Source: Heterohyrax brucei
Taxonomy: Eukaryota > Chordata > Mammalia > Hyracoidea > Procaviidae
Reading direction: 5' to 3'
NCBI GenBank assembly: GCA_028571685.1
Contig: CM053140.1
Span: forward strand, 22,921,501-22,985,500
Length of the DNA stretch: 64,000 nucleotides
In this document: in pieces, positions 23,411 through 35,400 of the stretch
How the letters are laid out: every line of letters starts with the position of its first letter
Position numbering within the stretch: the first letter of the stretch is position 1
Notes under the pieces: generated by a model
What the model was told of the DNA's origin: nothing
What the model saw: only the letters and a program-made list of their open reading frames with translations
Databases searched by the model: none
Position numbers and translations under genes: made by a program

Positions 23411-23984
23411 CAAAGCAGGGTAGGAAGCAAAGCATTCAGGAACCCTGGTTTAAAATAGGAAGAAATTAGGCAGCCAGAAAGAATTCTTTCATACAATTCA
23501 CATTTCCCTTTTGTTTTTCACTTGTCTTAAAAATCCCTAAGCTTTCTCTACCTAGCCTCTGATAGGAAGTCACACATTACCTGACAGGAACCACTGACAT
23601 AATACCTTTAGAGCTTCTCCTTACAGCTTCTTTTCTAGGAGGCACCAAGTAGAAGAGGCCACTGAAAGGGCCAATGGGGACCCCTTGCTGAGCTGACAAC
23701 TGAGAGTTCCCTGGAACCCAGATTGTATACGGCCCACTCCAGGATGGGTGCCCCTCCCAACTGCTCTCATTGGTCCCCTGACCCCACACCCAGCATGTAG
23801 CTTCTCCTATAAACCTCCCATTTTTGCCTGACCAATCTGGACCAACTTAGAGAATGAATATGTTATCTGTCTCCTGTGCTGCCTGTATCACAGATGTAAA
23901 GGTTTTGATCACTCGCCCAGATACTGTCTCAGAGACTGGCTTTGCAGGCAGCTAATGAGAATTTGGAAACTTTGTCCGGTAACA
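23411..23984 (+). repeat. 5' LTR of the ERV1 provirus
   Basis: Shares with the 3' LTR the blocks aattctttcata, cttgtcttaaaaatcc, ccccacacccagcatgtagc and a tail ctgtctcagagactg...ggtaaca. The TATA-like cctataaac is near 23,808. The first few bases are eroded, so the TG start is missing. Confidence 0.85.
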
Positions 23985-23987
23985 ATT

Positions 23988-24005
23988 TGGCAACTCAGCC
24001 ACGAG
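23988..24005 (+). promoter_or_regulatory. Candidate ERV1 primer binding site
   Basis: tggcaactcagccacgag starts four bases after the LTR end (ggtaaca, then att). The TGG start and position fit. It could be a mutated arginine-tRNA-type site; the tRNA identity is uncertain. Confidence 0.45.
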
Positions 24006-24009
24006 GCAT

Positions 24010-27000
24010 ACTGTGCCTGGGCTCGATGACCTCCTGGAGGAACAAAGGGGCTGGTTGGGCTCCGTAAGCAGCCGCCACACTCAAGACCTCCAGTGACTCC
24101 TTTCCCCACTGTTGGACATCGTCAGCTTCTCAACAAGCACTGTCTAGGGGTGAGTGACCAACCTTTTCGTTTCTCCTCTCCCTCTTCTCTTCTGGGGTGG
24201 CTTTTTCTTTTCCTAAATTTTTTTTTGGTTTGTGGACCTGTGCCAAGACAGGAACCACCTTGGATTACACAGTTACCACATGCTATCCCTACCCTCTGGA
24301 CATCAAGCACATCAAGTTTGGGATTATTCCACTGATACAAAAGTTCCTGGCAAATGGGGTCCCTTGGGAAAAGTTTCCTTGAGTTGGAAGGCCCCAGGAG
24401 TAACAAAAACTCCTATGTGTTCCCAACGAAGCAGGTCTTTTAGTTTTCCCAGGAGTTTGTCTCTATGAGTGGGAAGTGTTGGTCATGTAGGGCCCCTGCT
24501 GCAAGGTTCCAGGAGCAAAAATGGCTCATAGTGCTACTGGCAGAGGGTTTCAGATATGTGAGTGAAGCCAGCTGGAAAAATGTGTGTGATACGTAAATAC
24601 TTGGAGTTTGCTTAACAGGCTGCATGTGTGTCTGATCAAATGGAGCTGCATAGTTGTCCTGTGTGTGTTTGATGGCATGGATACATTTATAGTGTGGTTT
24701 TGTATTTGCCTTTGGGGTTTGGAGTGATACAACAAAGTCTATCCATGTGTCTTTATATCTCTTATCGTGTTATTGACAGTATATTCCATTGTTTTAAATT
24801 AATGGCTGAAAGCTGACAGCCCTAGGACATAAGGGCTTGCTGTTTTCAGGGTTCTAAGTCAACCTAAACATATGTAAATGTCTCTCCTGAAGTCTCCAAG
24901 TAAAGGAACTTCAGGAAGCTGTTAGAAAAAGCCAGCTGGTAAAACTCAGAAATTAAAGGCTTGAGATGTTTAAAAAAGTTTTTATTCAGGATGACTCTCT
25001 AGACTCTTTTTCTCCCCCCTTATATCGAGACTAATAGATAACTGATATTATGTAAATTTATATAGTGTTTACTTTTCAAGCACCAGAAATATGTGTATAC
25101 TATAGAAGCTTACAGAGTGAAGTCATCTTTGCTGTTTAAGGAATGTAGTGCAAAAGTTTATTTAAAAATGTTCATTTGGTATGGTTAAGGGTTTTATTTC
25201 TCTAACAGCTGTCTAACAATTTAATGCCTTAATTCATATGATCTTTAAGTACATTAAGCTTAAAAATTGGGTAACAAGGTTCTCTGACATCTGAGTAAAA
25301 CAGTCAATTTATTCCTCGAAGGCAAAGATCTGATCTCTCACTAGGATGAGATTCCTGAGTCAAAACTGAAAAGGTTTAGGCACAGACAGGAATCAAAGGC
25401 TGGCTCGTTCTCATTGGGTTAAATGTATACGTTTATTTCTTCTTAATATTATCCAACAAATGCATAATATGAAGTCATGATTTGATTGCTTGCTTCTTAA
25501 TTGCTATCTGGAAAGACTGTGGTTACATAGTGATAAGTGGTATCCCTGCTAATCAGAAAGTCTGCTGTTTAAATCTCCTAGCTGCTCTTTGGCTGCGTGG
25601 TAGGGCAGCTCTGTTCTGCTCTGTCATACAGGGCTGCGGTGAATGAAAATCAACTCCACAACAGTGAGTTTGATTCAGTTTTAACTGCTTTCTTGACACA
25701 CTGAGAAATGTCAGAGAACTAACAACACTATCAAGTGGCAAAACCAGGCCAGCTTTAAAACAACATTGAACCAATTCAGAGAGTCCAAAGGCTGAGGGCC
25801 TGTCACACTGAGGCTTTTTACAATAGGGTGCCACCCGGGCATTTAAATTGGTACAACTGGACTTGCTGACTGACAGAGCCAGAAGAGTTGGATGCCTACA
25901 TGCAAAAGGCCTAGCTGGTAGAGTAAGGTTGTCTTGAACATTTAAATCAGGGACGCTACAGGGTCTTGAAGCACTCCCCCCATAGCAGGAGTGGAGGCAG
26001 ACTGCTGCTCATGCCCTTAAGGCCCTAAGAAATAAAAGCCGAGCTGCTTTATGGGTTGAGAAATGTGGAGCCACACCCCCTCATGTTTCTAATTGTGGAG
26101 GTGCCACTTTTGTGGGTTTGGAAAACTGTGTGCCTCAATCTCAGGCAGCAGGAGGTGCTGTCCCAGTGGGCCAGGAAGGCAGAGCTATAGGATAGAGCAG
26201 GGGGTGTGGGTAAGGGCTTCCATTCAGAAGTTAGAGAAGGGAGCCAATGTCTAGAGTCTAGAGGACAGAGCCATTGTAAAAATGCCTCAGAAAAAAGGAA
26301 CAAGCTTCTAGGTGGAGAGCTAATGTGATGTGTTCTGTCAGACTGTTTGGTGACTGCCAGTTCCTCTTCTACCTGTGTGGTTTCTCTGATTTGTAACGTT
26401 AATTTGCTTTAAAAGCAGATAATCTATGTTCTACATTTCACAACAAAAGAAGACTATTGGATATTTAAACTGGACTTTAAGACATTTGCTATAGCGGGGT
26501 GAATGTTTTATTTGCTGCGAGATTATAATTCTTTAGACAACAAAGGATGAGATGTCATAAATATATTTTATTTAATTGGACATCATCAAAGCCAATGCTT
26601 TGACTGAGATACTCATGTTATTTGCCTGTAAGTTCATTTTATACTATATAAATACGTTAGAGACATAACATCCTGGTATATCCTGACGGTGTGACCTCAA
26701 AAGAGTATTAGGTATGGTGTTCAGTGTTTCTTAAAAATATGGGTAACAACTGTGTTTAAAAATGTTATTGCCTAAAGGTTGTGTTTTTATAATTGGTTTA
26801 TCTCACTGTGAAAAAGATCCAATTTCATGATCGTGTTAAGTTTTTGTCATCTAAATGTTTGTGCTAATAAAAAGAACTATCTCAACAGAAATTTTGGAAA
26901 GTTCTGCTTTCTGTATATGGAAAAGTAATTTTGCTTTTCCAAAACTTATTTAACTAATGCATTCAGGTTGTTATCATTCTCCAGATAGACATTCCTCTGG

Positions 27001-28615
27001 GTGAACTTGGTAGAGTTATGAATATCATAAGCAGAGAAGTGTCTCAAATTTTGGCCACTATTTTACAAATTAAAGTCATGTTGAGTTTCTTATCCTAACA
27101 ACTAACCAACTGACCAACCAACCAACAAAAAAACAGTTTAAGTCATGACAGATAAATGTGACTATAAGGTGCTTGACATTTTAAAAATCCGATAGTGCTC
27201 AATTACCATTTATTGAACACTTTGATCGAGGGTTTTATAGTGAGATACACAACTCTTTGGGGGCTTAAGTTTATGGCTTCTGTGGAGATTGAGGTAACCC
27301 ACACAAGCTACTGCTTTTGAAAGAGATGGTTTCTTAAGCCACTGAAGCCTTTGCTGTAAAGGGCCAAACGAAAAAGAGCCCTGATCCACAAACTTGATGA
27401 TTCTACCCCCATCAAGAAGGAGGCCTGAGAGGTAAGTGTCTCATTACCATTAGAAAAGCTAAAAGACTGGTCCTCAAGCTAGCTTTTCAGCTGAGGACCT
27501 GGAGGAAAAGAGCCAGATTGCCTCACTCTGGCTGGTTTCACTGAACTATTTGAGAAAAACATCCAGTGCCAATTTTAAAAGTGGAAAAAGGAAAAGCCAT
27601 TATAGCCATACAGTTTATATCCTAGTCCACATGACACATAGGACAACTTACAAAAGCCTGAGGCAAAGCTTCAGGCCACACTCCCAATTGGTCGAGAAGA
27701 CTTTTCTTTTAGGGTATTTTCATAACAGAAATTCTGGCGGCAGGGAAAACAGACTAAAAAAGCTCCGGTGTGTTGACAGCCAAGTCCAAGTGCCACCTTG
27801 AGGTAACCCAGTTAACCCCAGAGATGAGCCCTAAAGTTATCACTGGCCAGTAAATATGGACCCTGGTAAACACAGGTGCTGTCAAAAACAAGGCCACTGA
27901 AAGGCAGAGTGTCCCGGGCACCCTAAAACAGGATGTTTAGTGGATCTCCCCCCATGCTCAGATGAACAGGCCCTTCGGGACTCTTTCAGAAGAGGAGTCT
28001 AAGAAATTGACCACTGATTGGGGCCAGAGGCCCGTATGCCTCCTGGCTACCAATCAACAGCTCGATCGGAGAACTAAGCATTATGCCCTGATGCAGACGT
28101 TGAGAAACAAAATTATACTTGTCTTAGATAAGGGAAGCCACCTCCTATATTCTAAATTACCCAAATGGGCAGCTACTCTCTAAGCGAGATTGTGTAAAAT
28201 TTAAGTTTTACTCTTCAGATCAAGTTTTTACTTTTATGTTTGATGAACTTTCCTCTTATGTCTGATAAGGAGGAATGTGGCCACAGTTAAAAACACACTT
28301 CTTTCCCTGTGTTCCTAAATGTCCTATTAAGTTGTTGGGACAAAATTACTGGTTGAAACCCAAGTAAGATTTAAAAATTGGTTATATTATTGGTTTGGGG
28401 ATACATGCCTGGGAAGAGTCTGATGGCATGAGGCATTTTCAGATGTTGTCTGCTACATACCTGGGCTGTGCTGATTGAAGCACGATGTCCTTCATACATA
28501 TGTAACTCTGTCATGATTTCTTCCCTATATATAACTAAAGGTCTTCACCTCTTTCTCCGCCCTTCCTCAGCAGGAAGTAGCCAGAATGATCTGCATCCCT
28601 TTTCCAAAGACTGTA
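24010..28615 (+). other. ERV1 interior, no intact genes
   Basis: No gag, pol or env frame is recognisable with confidence. Candidate decayed coding patches are 24,093-24,470 and 27,550-28,200, with frames of 60-95 codons broken by stops. An AfroSINE sits at 25,508. The stretch 26,400-27,200 is AT-rich. Confidence 0.5.
25508..25675 (+). mobile_element. AfroSINE, diverged, inside the ERV1
   Basis: gaaagactgtggttacatag head, cctagctgctctttggctgc, aatcaactccacaacagtga end. It is less conserved than the other copies, so the provirus is not very recent. Confidence 0.75.
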
Positions 28616-28618
28616 AAG

Positions 28619-28637
28619 ATTTTAAAAGGAAAAGAGA
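28619..28637 (+). promoter_or_regulatory. Candidate ERV1 polypurine tract
   Basis: Purine-rich aaaaggaaaagaga directly precedes the TG start of the 3' LTR at 28,638. Confidence 0.6.
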
Positions 28638-29221
28638 TGAGCTAAAGCTGGGAGGAAGCATCTAGGAACTCCACTATGAAAAAGGGAAAGAGTAAAATAG
28701 ACATTCAGCAATAATTCTTTCATAGAATTGGCTTTTCCCTCCTGTTTTTTACTTGTCTTAAAAATCCCCGGGCTTTCTCTACCTAGACTCTGATATGAAG
28801 TCACACAGTGGCCAGTAGCCAACAATAACCACTGAAATAATACCTCTAAAGCTTCTCTTTATAGCTTCTTTTAGGAGGCACTGAGTGAAGGGGGCCCATG
28901 AAAGAGCCAATGGAGACCTCCTGTCTGAGCTGACAACTGAGTTTCCTGGACCCCAGATCAGATGCAGCCCACTCCGGAATAGTTGCCCCTCCCACCTGCT
29001 CTCATTGTTCCGTTGACCCCACACCCAGCATGTAGCTTCTCCTACAAAACCCATTTTTCCTGACCAATTTGGACAGGCAAGGAGAACAAGCATGTTGTTG
29101 TGTGTCTCCTGTGCTGCTGATGACACAGAAATAAAGGTTCTGATCACTCACTCAGATAGCTGTCTCAGAGACTGACTTTTTGGGACAGGGAAAGAGAACT
29201 GGGAAGGTTTGTCTGGTAACA
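28638..29221 (+). repeat. 3' LTR of the ERV1 provirus
   Basis: TG start (tgagctaaagctgggagg) and a ggtaaca end, followed by ttac. It contains aaataaaggttctgatcact near 29,132 as a probable polyadenylation signal region. Point differences from the 5' LTR are frequent. Confidence 0.85.
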
Positions 29222-30180
29222 TTACTAAACTGAGATGCTCTGGTATTCGCCATTTTCAACTGAATAGTCAGTCATACGGTCCAGTATGCCAGGAATGACA
29301 ACTTGAAGAGGAATGGGGTTGCATTCATCATCAAGAAGGACATTTCAAAGTCTATCCTGAAATATAATGCTGTCAGTGATACGGTAATATCCACACAACT
29401 GCATGGAACACCAATAAACAACTACTATTCAATAATTTGCACCAATCACTAAGGCCGAAAAGGAAGAAATTGAAGATTTTTTACTAGGTTCTACACTCTG
29501 AAATTGATCAAACATGGATTCAAGGTGCACTGACAATTACTACAAATTGGAATGTAGACGTTATAAATAAAGAAGGAAGAGCGGCAGTTGGAAAGTAAGG
29601 CCTTGGTAATAGACACGATGCTCAAGATCGCATGACACAATTGTGCAAGATGAGTGTTGTCGGGGAAAATACCTTTTTCCACCTACATGAATAGTAACTA
29701 TATACATGAACCGCACCAGATGGAATACACAGGAATCAAACTGACTACACTGGGGAAAAGACATGATGGAAAAGCTCAGTATTAGTTAGTCAAAGGCCAG
29801 GGGCTGACTGTGAAACAGACCATTAACTGCTCATATGTAGGTTTCATGCTGATGAAAGTTAGAAAAAGTTCATGAGAACCAAAGCACAAACTGGACTCTA
29901 GCCCACCGGAGTTGAGAGACCATCTGAAACAGAGATCTGAGGCACTGAACACTAGTGACTGAATCTAGCCCAGTCGCAGGGTGACATCCAGTAAGTCATG
30001 TCTGAAGAAAGCAAAGGTCACTGAGAAGACAGGGGAGAAAAAAATATCCAGATGGATGTCAGAAGAGACTCTGAAAATTGCTCTTGCATGCTGAGTAGCT
30101 AAAGAAAAAGAAAGAAATGATGTAGTAAAAAATAATACAGAAATCAGTAAAGGGAAAGAACAGTTCTATGGAATTCGTTT

Positions 30181-30278
30181 CATACACACACACACAGAGA
30201 GAGAGAGAGAAAAAGACACACACAGACACACAGACACACACACACAGACACACACACAGACACACACACACAGATACA
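30181..30278. repeat. (CA)n/(GA)n compound microsatellite
   Basis: Alternating cacaca, gagaga and cagacaca runs over about 95 bp. It directly follows the end of the RTE part. Confidence 0.97.
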
Positions 30279-31056
30279 TTCTTCTTGTTCAAAAAATGTG
30301 TCAAGGATTCTTGAGACCAAAAAGACAGACAAGCACAGAGAATTATTCCCAGTCTTGACTGGCCCATTTCTTGAACCGACCTTGTAAGGAGCCAAGCGTT
30401 TGCAACTCCAACTCCTCCATCAGTTTTTGCCAACCCAGGTCTGTGGTCCTTCTAGCACAAGCTGTATCAGTGACCTGAGAGAATATGATAACTTAGCTGG
30501 TTGCTGCTACCATAAAACACAGATTCCTCCCACCTGCCACAAAACCAGTACTGAGACAGGAGGTGAGGTGAATAATCAGGAGCACTGATCATATATAGCT
30601 ATACAAATCCTCCAAAACGTGTCCGAGTTTCCTAGTCAGACTGGAAGTTTGTATTGGGTGTCTCAGGGAGGATGAAGCTGACCAAATGCATGCGGACATT
30701 TAGTCATGGGGGAAATCAGTCATGGAATAATGTAGGGAATTCCTGGTAAGGGTCTGGAGTGGACGTCTGGAGCCTGGAAATGGTGCCTGGAATTCTCCCA
30801 GTCTTCACGCTGTAGTGAGCAAAGGAAGAATGATAACAGTGACAGGTATTTCAGTGCTATGTGCCCAAAGACACAAACCTTTATTTTCCTTTCTTTTCAT
30901 ACAGAAACGGCTTGCAAGCCTAGCTCAGCTACGTAGCAAGTTTAAGCGACTTACATTGCAATCACTGCATTATTCTTCCTTAAGTTTCAACACCTTATCT
31001 AAATTGGCCTATGTGAGGAATCCTTGAAAAACCAGTAATTCAGCCAAAAAGGTTGT
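30279..31056. other. Unassigned intergenic sequence
   Basis: Nothing recognised; open frames of 60-70 codons only. Confidence 0.5.
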
Positions 31057-31216
31057 TAAACCAAACCCAATGCCGTCAACTCGCATCCAACTCATGGCAA
31101 CCCTAGGGGTCAGAACAGAACTGCCCTGTGGAGTTTCCAAGGAGCACCTGGCGGATCTCAACTGCTGACTTTTTGGTTAGCAGACACAGCACTTAACCCA
31201 CTATGCCACAAGGCGT
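31057..31216 (-). mobile_element. AfroSINE
   Basis: Reverse copy: caatgccgtcaactcgcatc, gtggagtttccaaggagcac, ctttttggttagcagacaca, ccactatgccacaaggc. Confidence 0.93.
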
Positions 31217-31478
31217 TGTCAGAGTTTAACTGAGTAATTATAGGTATATTTATAAAGGGTAAGTCACTGTTACCAGCTCCTGAGTTAAAAGGGCTGCCAC
31301 AGGCTGGGCCCAAGTGGCAGAGAGCAGTGTGGCCAGTGGTGGCAGGCAGTGGTGGGTGGAGTTGTCAGGCAACAGGTGGAGACAGCCCCTGGCTAGGCAG
31401 GAGTAGCAGCTATCAGGGTCAGTCAACAAGCTGTTGGAATAAGAGGGACCCCACTCCAAAATCCAGTGCTGTTAAGTC

Positions 31479-31865
31479 TTGTCGAGGACAGTCCCAAAGG
31501 AAACATCCAGCTGCCAGGCCGACTTATCGCAGGCACATGCCGCTGGCGTGGCCAAAGTTCACAGCAATGGCTCTGCTCTGAAAAGCAGAGTCGTAAACTT
31601 TACAGCTCCAGCTGACAGTCTCAAAGGAACTGCCCACGGGCAAGGCAAAGAGGGCTTATCCCATGCAAATGTTACGGCAAGGCCAAGGGTCACAGCGTCT
31701 GCTCTGCTGTCAAAAGCAGGGTTCTGCTCCCAAAATCAGGGCGGTAGTCCTGAAGTCTTCTCCAAACAAAGTACAAAAAGAGGGCCCCAAACTGCCCAGG
31801 CACATGCAGTGGTGAAGATCAAAGTCACAGCTGGGGCTCCGCTCCGAAAAGCTGGGCCACAGTAG
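31479..31865 (+). repeat. 128-codon open frame with three degenerate 135-bp repeats
   Basis: Three related segments start at about 31,529, 31,664 and 31,799. Each has an a(t)gc..gccaa/gatcaaagttcacag block followed by a gctctgctc...aaaagcaggg block. The period is close to 135 bp, a whole number of codons, so the 128-residue frame shows a repeated His-Ala...Val...Ala-Leu/Pro-Leu...Lys pattern. No known protein family is recognised. It may be an old minisatellite or part of an unnamed element; evidence for a gene is weak. Confidence 0.5.
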
Positions 31866-32379
31866 GTCTTTGCTGCTGCTTGTGATTCCTTGGGTGGTCT
31901 CTCTCTCATCTTAGAGAGGACAAATGTTGTTTTTCCCATAGGACGAAGGCGTGGCCTTACCACTCCTCAAGGTTGAGGAGACTGCCTCATTGACCAGCCT
32001 TTCCTTTGACTTTTTGAGCATTCACACCTTCTTCCGGGCTTCTGATTAGCAAGACAGACCCCATTTTGATACACCCCCATGACACCCCCCGCCTCCTGCC
32101 CCCATGGTGGTTATCTGGACAGAGGGTAGATGACTGGCAATGCTGTCAGTTCGGTGATCTGGAGAGAACATGAAAAACACCAGCTGCAAAGATCTGATCA
32201 TGTTTTATCATACCAGTGACTGGGCTGTCACCTCCCCTGCTCATGGTTCTGGTGGGTTGTAAGTTAATATGTAATCTCCCTGGGCTAGGGAGTGCACGGA
32301 AGCTAGGGCTTTAAGAGAAGCAGTAATACACAAAAATGAAGTAGGTCTTGTTCAACGCTTTCTACAACCTGCCTGCTTG
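31866..32379. other. Unassigned intergenic sequence
   Basis: Nothing recognised. A short C-rich run (atacacccccatgacacccc) is at about 32,071. Confidence 0.5.
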
Positions 32380-33204
32380 TCTTGATCAGTTGTGAGGTTT
32401 TTGTCTGTTTCATTGTTACTTTTTCTGATTTGGTCTTTACTCTTTTCAGTCATAACTTTTTCATTTTCTTTCATTCCTTCATTATTTTGTCATTTATTTT
32501 CGTCTACCTTTATTTCCTCAGTTTGCATTTTTTCTTTTTTCTATGTACTTCCTTTTTATTAATCATTTTACTATTAATAATATTTCCTCATTTTGCATAT
32601 TTTCTTTGCACTGCTTATTACCTTTCCTTCACATTTTCCCATTTACTATTTTCTGTTTATATGTAAAATGTGTCTTGTTTATGATTTACCATTTGCTGTT
32701 TTAATCTTAATTTTCCATTTCTTCCTTTGCATGCTTTCATTTCTTCTAATTCATACAGGTCCCAGCTCTGTCTTATATTTATCCTTCGCTTATTGTTTTC
32801 TTAGCTCGTTTCTACCATTCTTTTCTCATTTCCCTATTCTTTGGTACTCATATTTTGTCTTCTCAATATATTTTAAAATGTCCCATTTTATTTAGTTAAC
32901 TTTCTTTAATTTTCCTCATTTTTTCATTTTACATCTCTTTAAACTTGTAGTTTATTATTTTCCAAATGATCGAATTTTCATTTGATTTTTATTGTATTCT
33001 TCTATTTTTATTTCGGTTCATTTCCTTTCATCTATTTCATTTTCCCATTTGTGTTTTAACTCTCTGAAGTATTTTCTTTGGGTTCTTAACTTTAATTATC
33101 TGTTTTCCCATTTTTAAATTACACTATATTTGTTCTATCACTTTTTCTGTTTTATTAAGTTGTTAGCTACTACATCTTCCATTATTTTAATTGATTTCTT
33201 TTCT
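32380..33204 (+). repeat. T-rich low-complexity block
   Basis: About 825 bp of strongly T-rich sequence with loose repeats of ttttcattt/ttcatttt words, for example tcattttc and cctcattttgcatattttc. The Phe/Ile/Leu-rich open frames in it (32,382-32,895) are composition effects, not membrane proteins. It ends exactly where the kinase array begins. Confidence 0.85.
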
Positions 33205-35338
33205 CACTTGCTCCATTTTTACCCTACCACAAGGGAACCTCTTACCCCAAAGCCCACTAGGCCCTGACCTCACATTGAACATGCCAGAGAGCCACTGAGC
33301 CTTTTCTGCTAAGGAGAAAATTCACGTGGAACATCACTACTTCCTAAGAACTATCGGCAAGTCCACACTGGCCAGAGTCAAGTTATTCCAGCACATCATC
33401 ACTGGCAAAGAGGTAGCTGAGAAAATAGTTGAATCGAGTCAACAGACATCCTCCAACCTCCCGACACCATACCCAGAGATAAAATCATGCAAGATCTCCT
33501 TCATCCAAGTATTTTAATGCTGTTGCAAGTCACGGGGAGCAACAACATCTCAGGTACAGAGTAGGTAACTGCAGGGGACGTGCATGATCATCTAGAGGCT
33601 CATGGTTTCACGAGCCAAAAACAGGCCCAGATAAAATTTCACCAATTAGTGCTAGCCGTACTGTTTTCCCACAACAAATGTATTGTACACGAGAATATTA
33701 AACCAGAAAAAGTGCTTTGGATGACAGAAACAACATCAAACTTGCAGACTTTGGATTGTGAACTGAATTCACTAAGGGGAGGAAGCTAAACACTGCCTGT
33801 TGGAGTCTCCCTTATTATGCTCCAGAACTCCTACTGGGAGAAAAGCACAGAGGACCTACCCATGGAAGTGGAGCCTGCGAGCACCTTGCACTGCAAGGTA
33901 AGTGGATCTCTGCCTCTTCACGGAGAGACCTTAACTGAGATACAAAAGCAAGTATGAGAGGAAGCACAGGATAGCCCTTTCCACACATCTAAGCGATGTG
34001 AAAACTTGCTGAGCCAAATACTAACTGGTGACCAAGAAGGACAGCCACATCAGAGGACATCCTAGAAAAGTCATGGATGAAGGAAGATATATGATAAAGT
34101 GAACAAAAGGTGTATGTATAGCCACTCCCAGACTAAGCACGCCTCGTGCTTTGAGGCCACAGTCAACATGTGTTACAAGCTGAAGAGATTCACGATTTGT
34201 GCTCAATCAAAAATATGATAATGTTAGGGCCATCCATCTGATAATAGAGCAACATATCTGAGATGGAGAGTCATGCTAGTACCCTGGAGCCCCAGGACGC
34301 AGCACACTGCACTGACAGTCACACAACTTCCTCACCCCATGAGGTGCATCCCACCATCCCTGCTGGAACCAGTGTAGTTACTCACTGTATCTGCAATGCC
34401 ACCCAGCTTCCTGTATTGACTGTTCCTACAATGCTTCAACGCGTCTAACTGATGGAAGGAAGGGGGGACCACTATAGCATGTGCTTCTCCCTGCGTGTCC
34501 CCCTGAAAGTCCTTCCTGCACAGCAACCCAGAATAGCCTGGGCAGAGCCCAACCAAACCTTGGGACTGTGTACCAAGGTGAGGCTATAGTGTGGTGTCAC
34601 AACTCTGCACAGTCCCCGCATGCGTTTCCTTGGTGGTCTTCTCAGCCCAGAGCATCAGTAAGGATGATGGAGCCCCAGGAGAAACTAGTTTCTGAAAGGG
34701 AGTGTCAGATCTAAGCTCCTCCAACGCAGGAGACACCTGATGAGGTTGCGAACCCAGCCTTTGCCTCTGTCAACAGCCAGGACCAGCAGGGTGTCACCAG
34801 AACATGACACTTGAAGCTCATAATAAGGTATCTTTGTTATACATGGATCCAAAGGGAACCCTAGACTGTGACCCCAGCCTCTCATTCTGTCAACAGCCAG
34901 GATGAGCACAGTGTGACTGCAAGGTTCTTTAAGATCATGCAGTAACTTTGGAGCACTTTTATTATCAAAATGGAGCAAAAACTATGTGACAGCAAAGTTG
35001 TACAGAAGACACTCAAACCTCTAGAGGCCAAGTCCCGCTCTCTCAAGTTTAAGTAGGGGACGAAAATCACTAGTTCCATGGAGACCAACGAGATGATCCA
35101 GGAGATCTGCAAAGATCTGGACACCCACCGTCAAGTGCATGCTGCTGTGTATGAACAGCACACCAAGACTGCAGGACTTCGTTCAGTGGAGGATGGAGGG
35201 GTGCACACTGCCTGTGTGGACCCTGAAGGGAAAAGGAAAGGGAATTTCAGGCATCTCTGAGGTCACCAACAGCACTGCCTCAAAAAGGAGCAGGGAGTGT
35301 GTACTTTAAAATGGTGCCAGTAATTGACAGGGACAAAA
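33205..35338 (+). pseudogene. MARK-like kinase copy 1 (N-lobe to KA1)
   Basis: A broken intronless copy of a MARK-family Ser/Thr kinase. A start-like ATG lies near 33,281 after a leader shared with copies 3 and 5. The N-lobe at 33,326-33,517 shows IGKSTLARV (glycine loop) and TGKEVAEKI (VAIK-type lysine region). The catalytic loop at 33,680 reads IVHENIKPEKVL, so HRD has become HEN. The DFG region is lost to a shift (LQTLDCEL). The C-lobe is at 33,880-34,010, the UBA-like part and linker at 34,110-34,690, and a vestigial duplicated linker end at 34,770 and 34,890. KA1 (35,037-35,315) includes KITSSMETNEM and then shifts frame near 35,130. Several frameshifts and stops, so no kinase product. 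The copy ends at an inserted L1. Confidence 0.85.
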
Positions 35339-35355
35339 GATGAATTCTCAGATTT

Positions 35356-35400
35356 TTTTTTTTTTTGGGGGGGGGGAGAAACAGATTTTTTTTTTTTTTA
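35356..35400 (-). other. Compound L1 tail: two poly-A runs separated by a C run
   Basis: On the element strand, A13 is followed by a short tctgtttct, about ten C residues and a second A run reaching the target duplication. The piece between the runs may be a short 3' transduction or a slippage product. Confidence 0.7.

Larger units (their letters stand above)
23411..29221 (+). mobile_element. ERV1 (gammaretrovirus-like) provirus, decayed
   Basis: Two LTRs of about 575 and 584 bp in the same orientation bracket a 4.65-kb interior. A 4-bp duplication ttac (23,407-23,410 and 29,222-29,225) lies within the host RTE copy, as expected for gammaretroviral integrases. No open frame longer than about 95 codons survives inside. 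Confidence 0.82.
22884..30135 (+). mobile_element. RTE1 LINE split by an ERV1 provirus
   Basis: The first part (to 23,410) is the RTE 5' region, with blocks gactggggaagagcttactc and caagctttcggaaccttcat. The second part (29,226 on) is the apurinic-endonuclease region, with gacaacttgaagaggaatgg, cctttttccacctacatgaa and ccagatggaatacacaggaa. Each continues the other once 23,411-29,221 is removed. Stops and frameshifts throughout. Confidence 0.88.

Noticed and set aside
30059..30433. Cys/Val-rich 124-codon frame on the - strand
   Set aside because: Its core is the translated CA/GA microsatellite.
10762..31216. tRNA genes at the SINE heads
   Set aside because: The A and B boxes are degenerate and attached to SINE bodies; no clover-leaf can be formed by eye.
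32382..32895. Phe/Ile-rich possible membrane proteins
   Set aside because: Explained by the T-rich low-complexity DNA.
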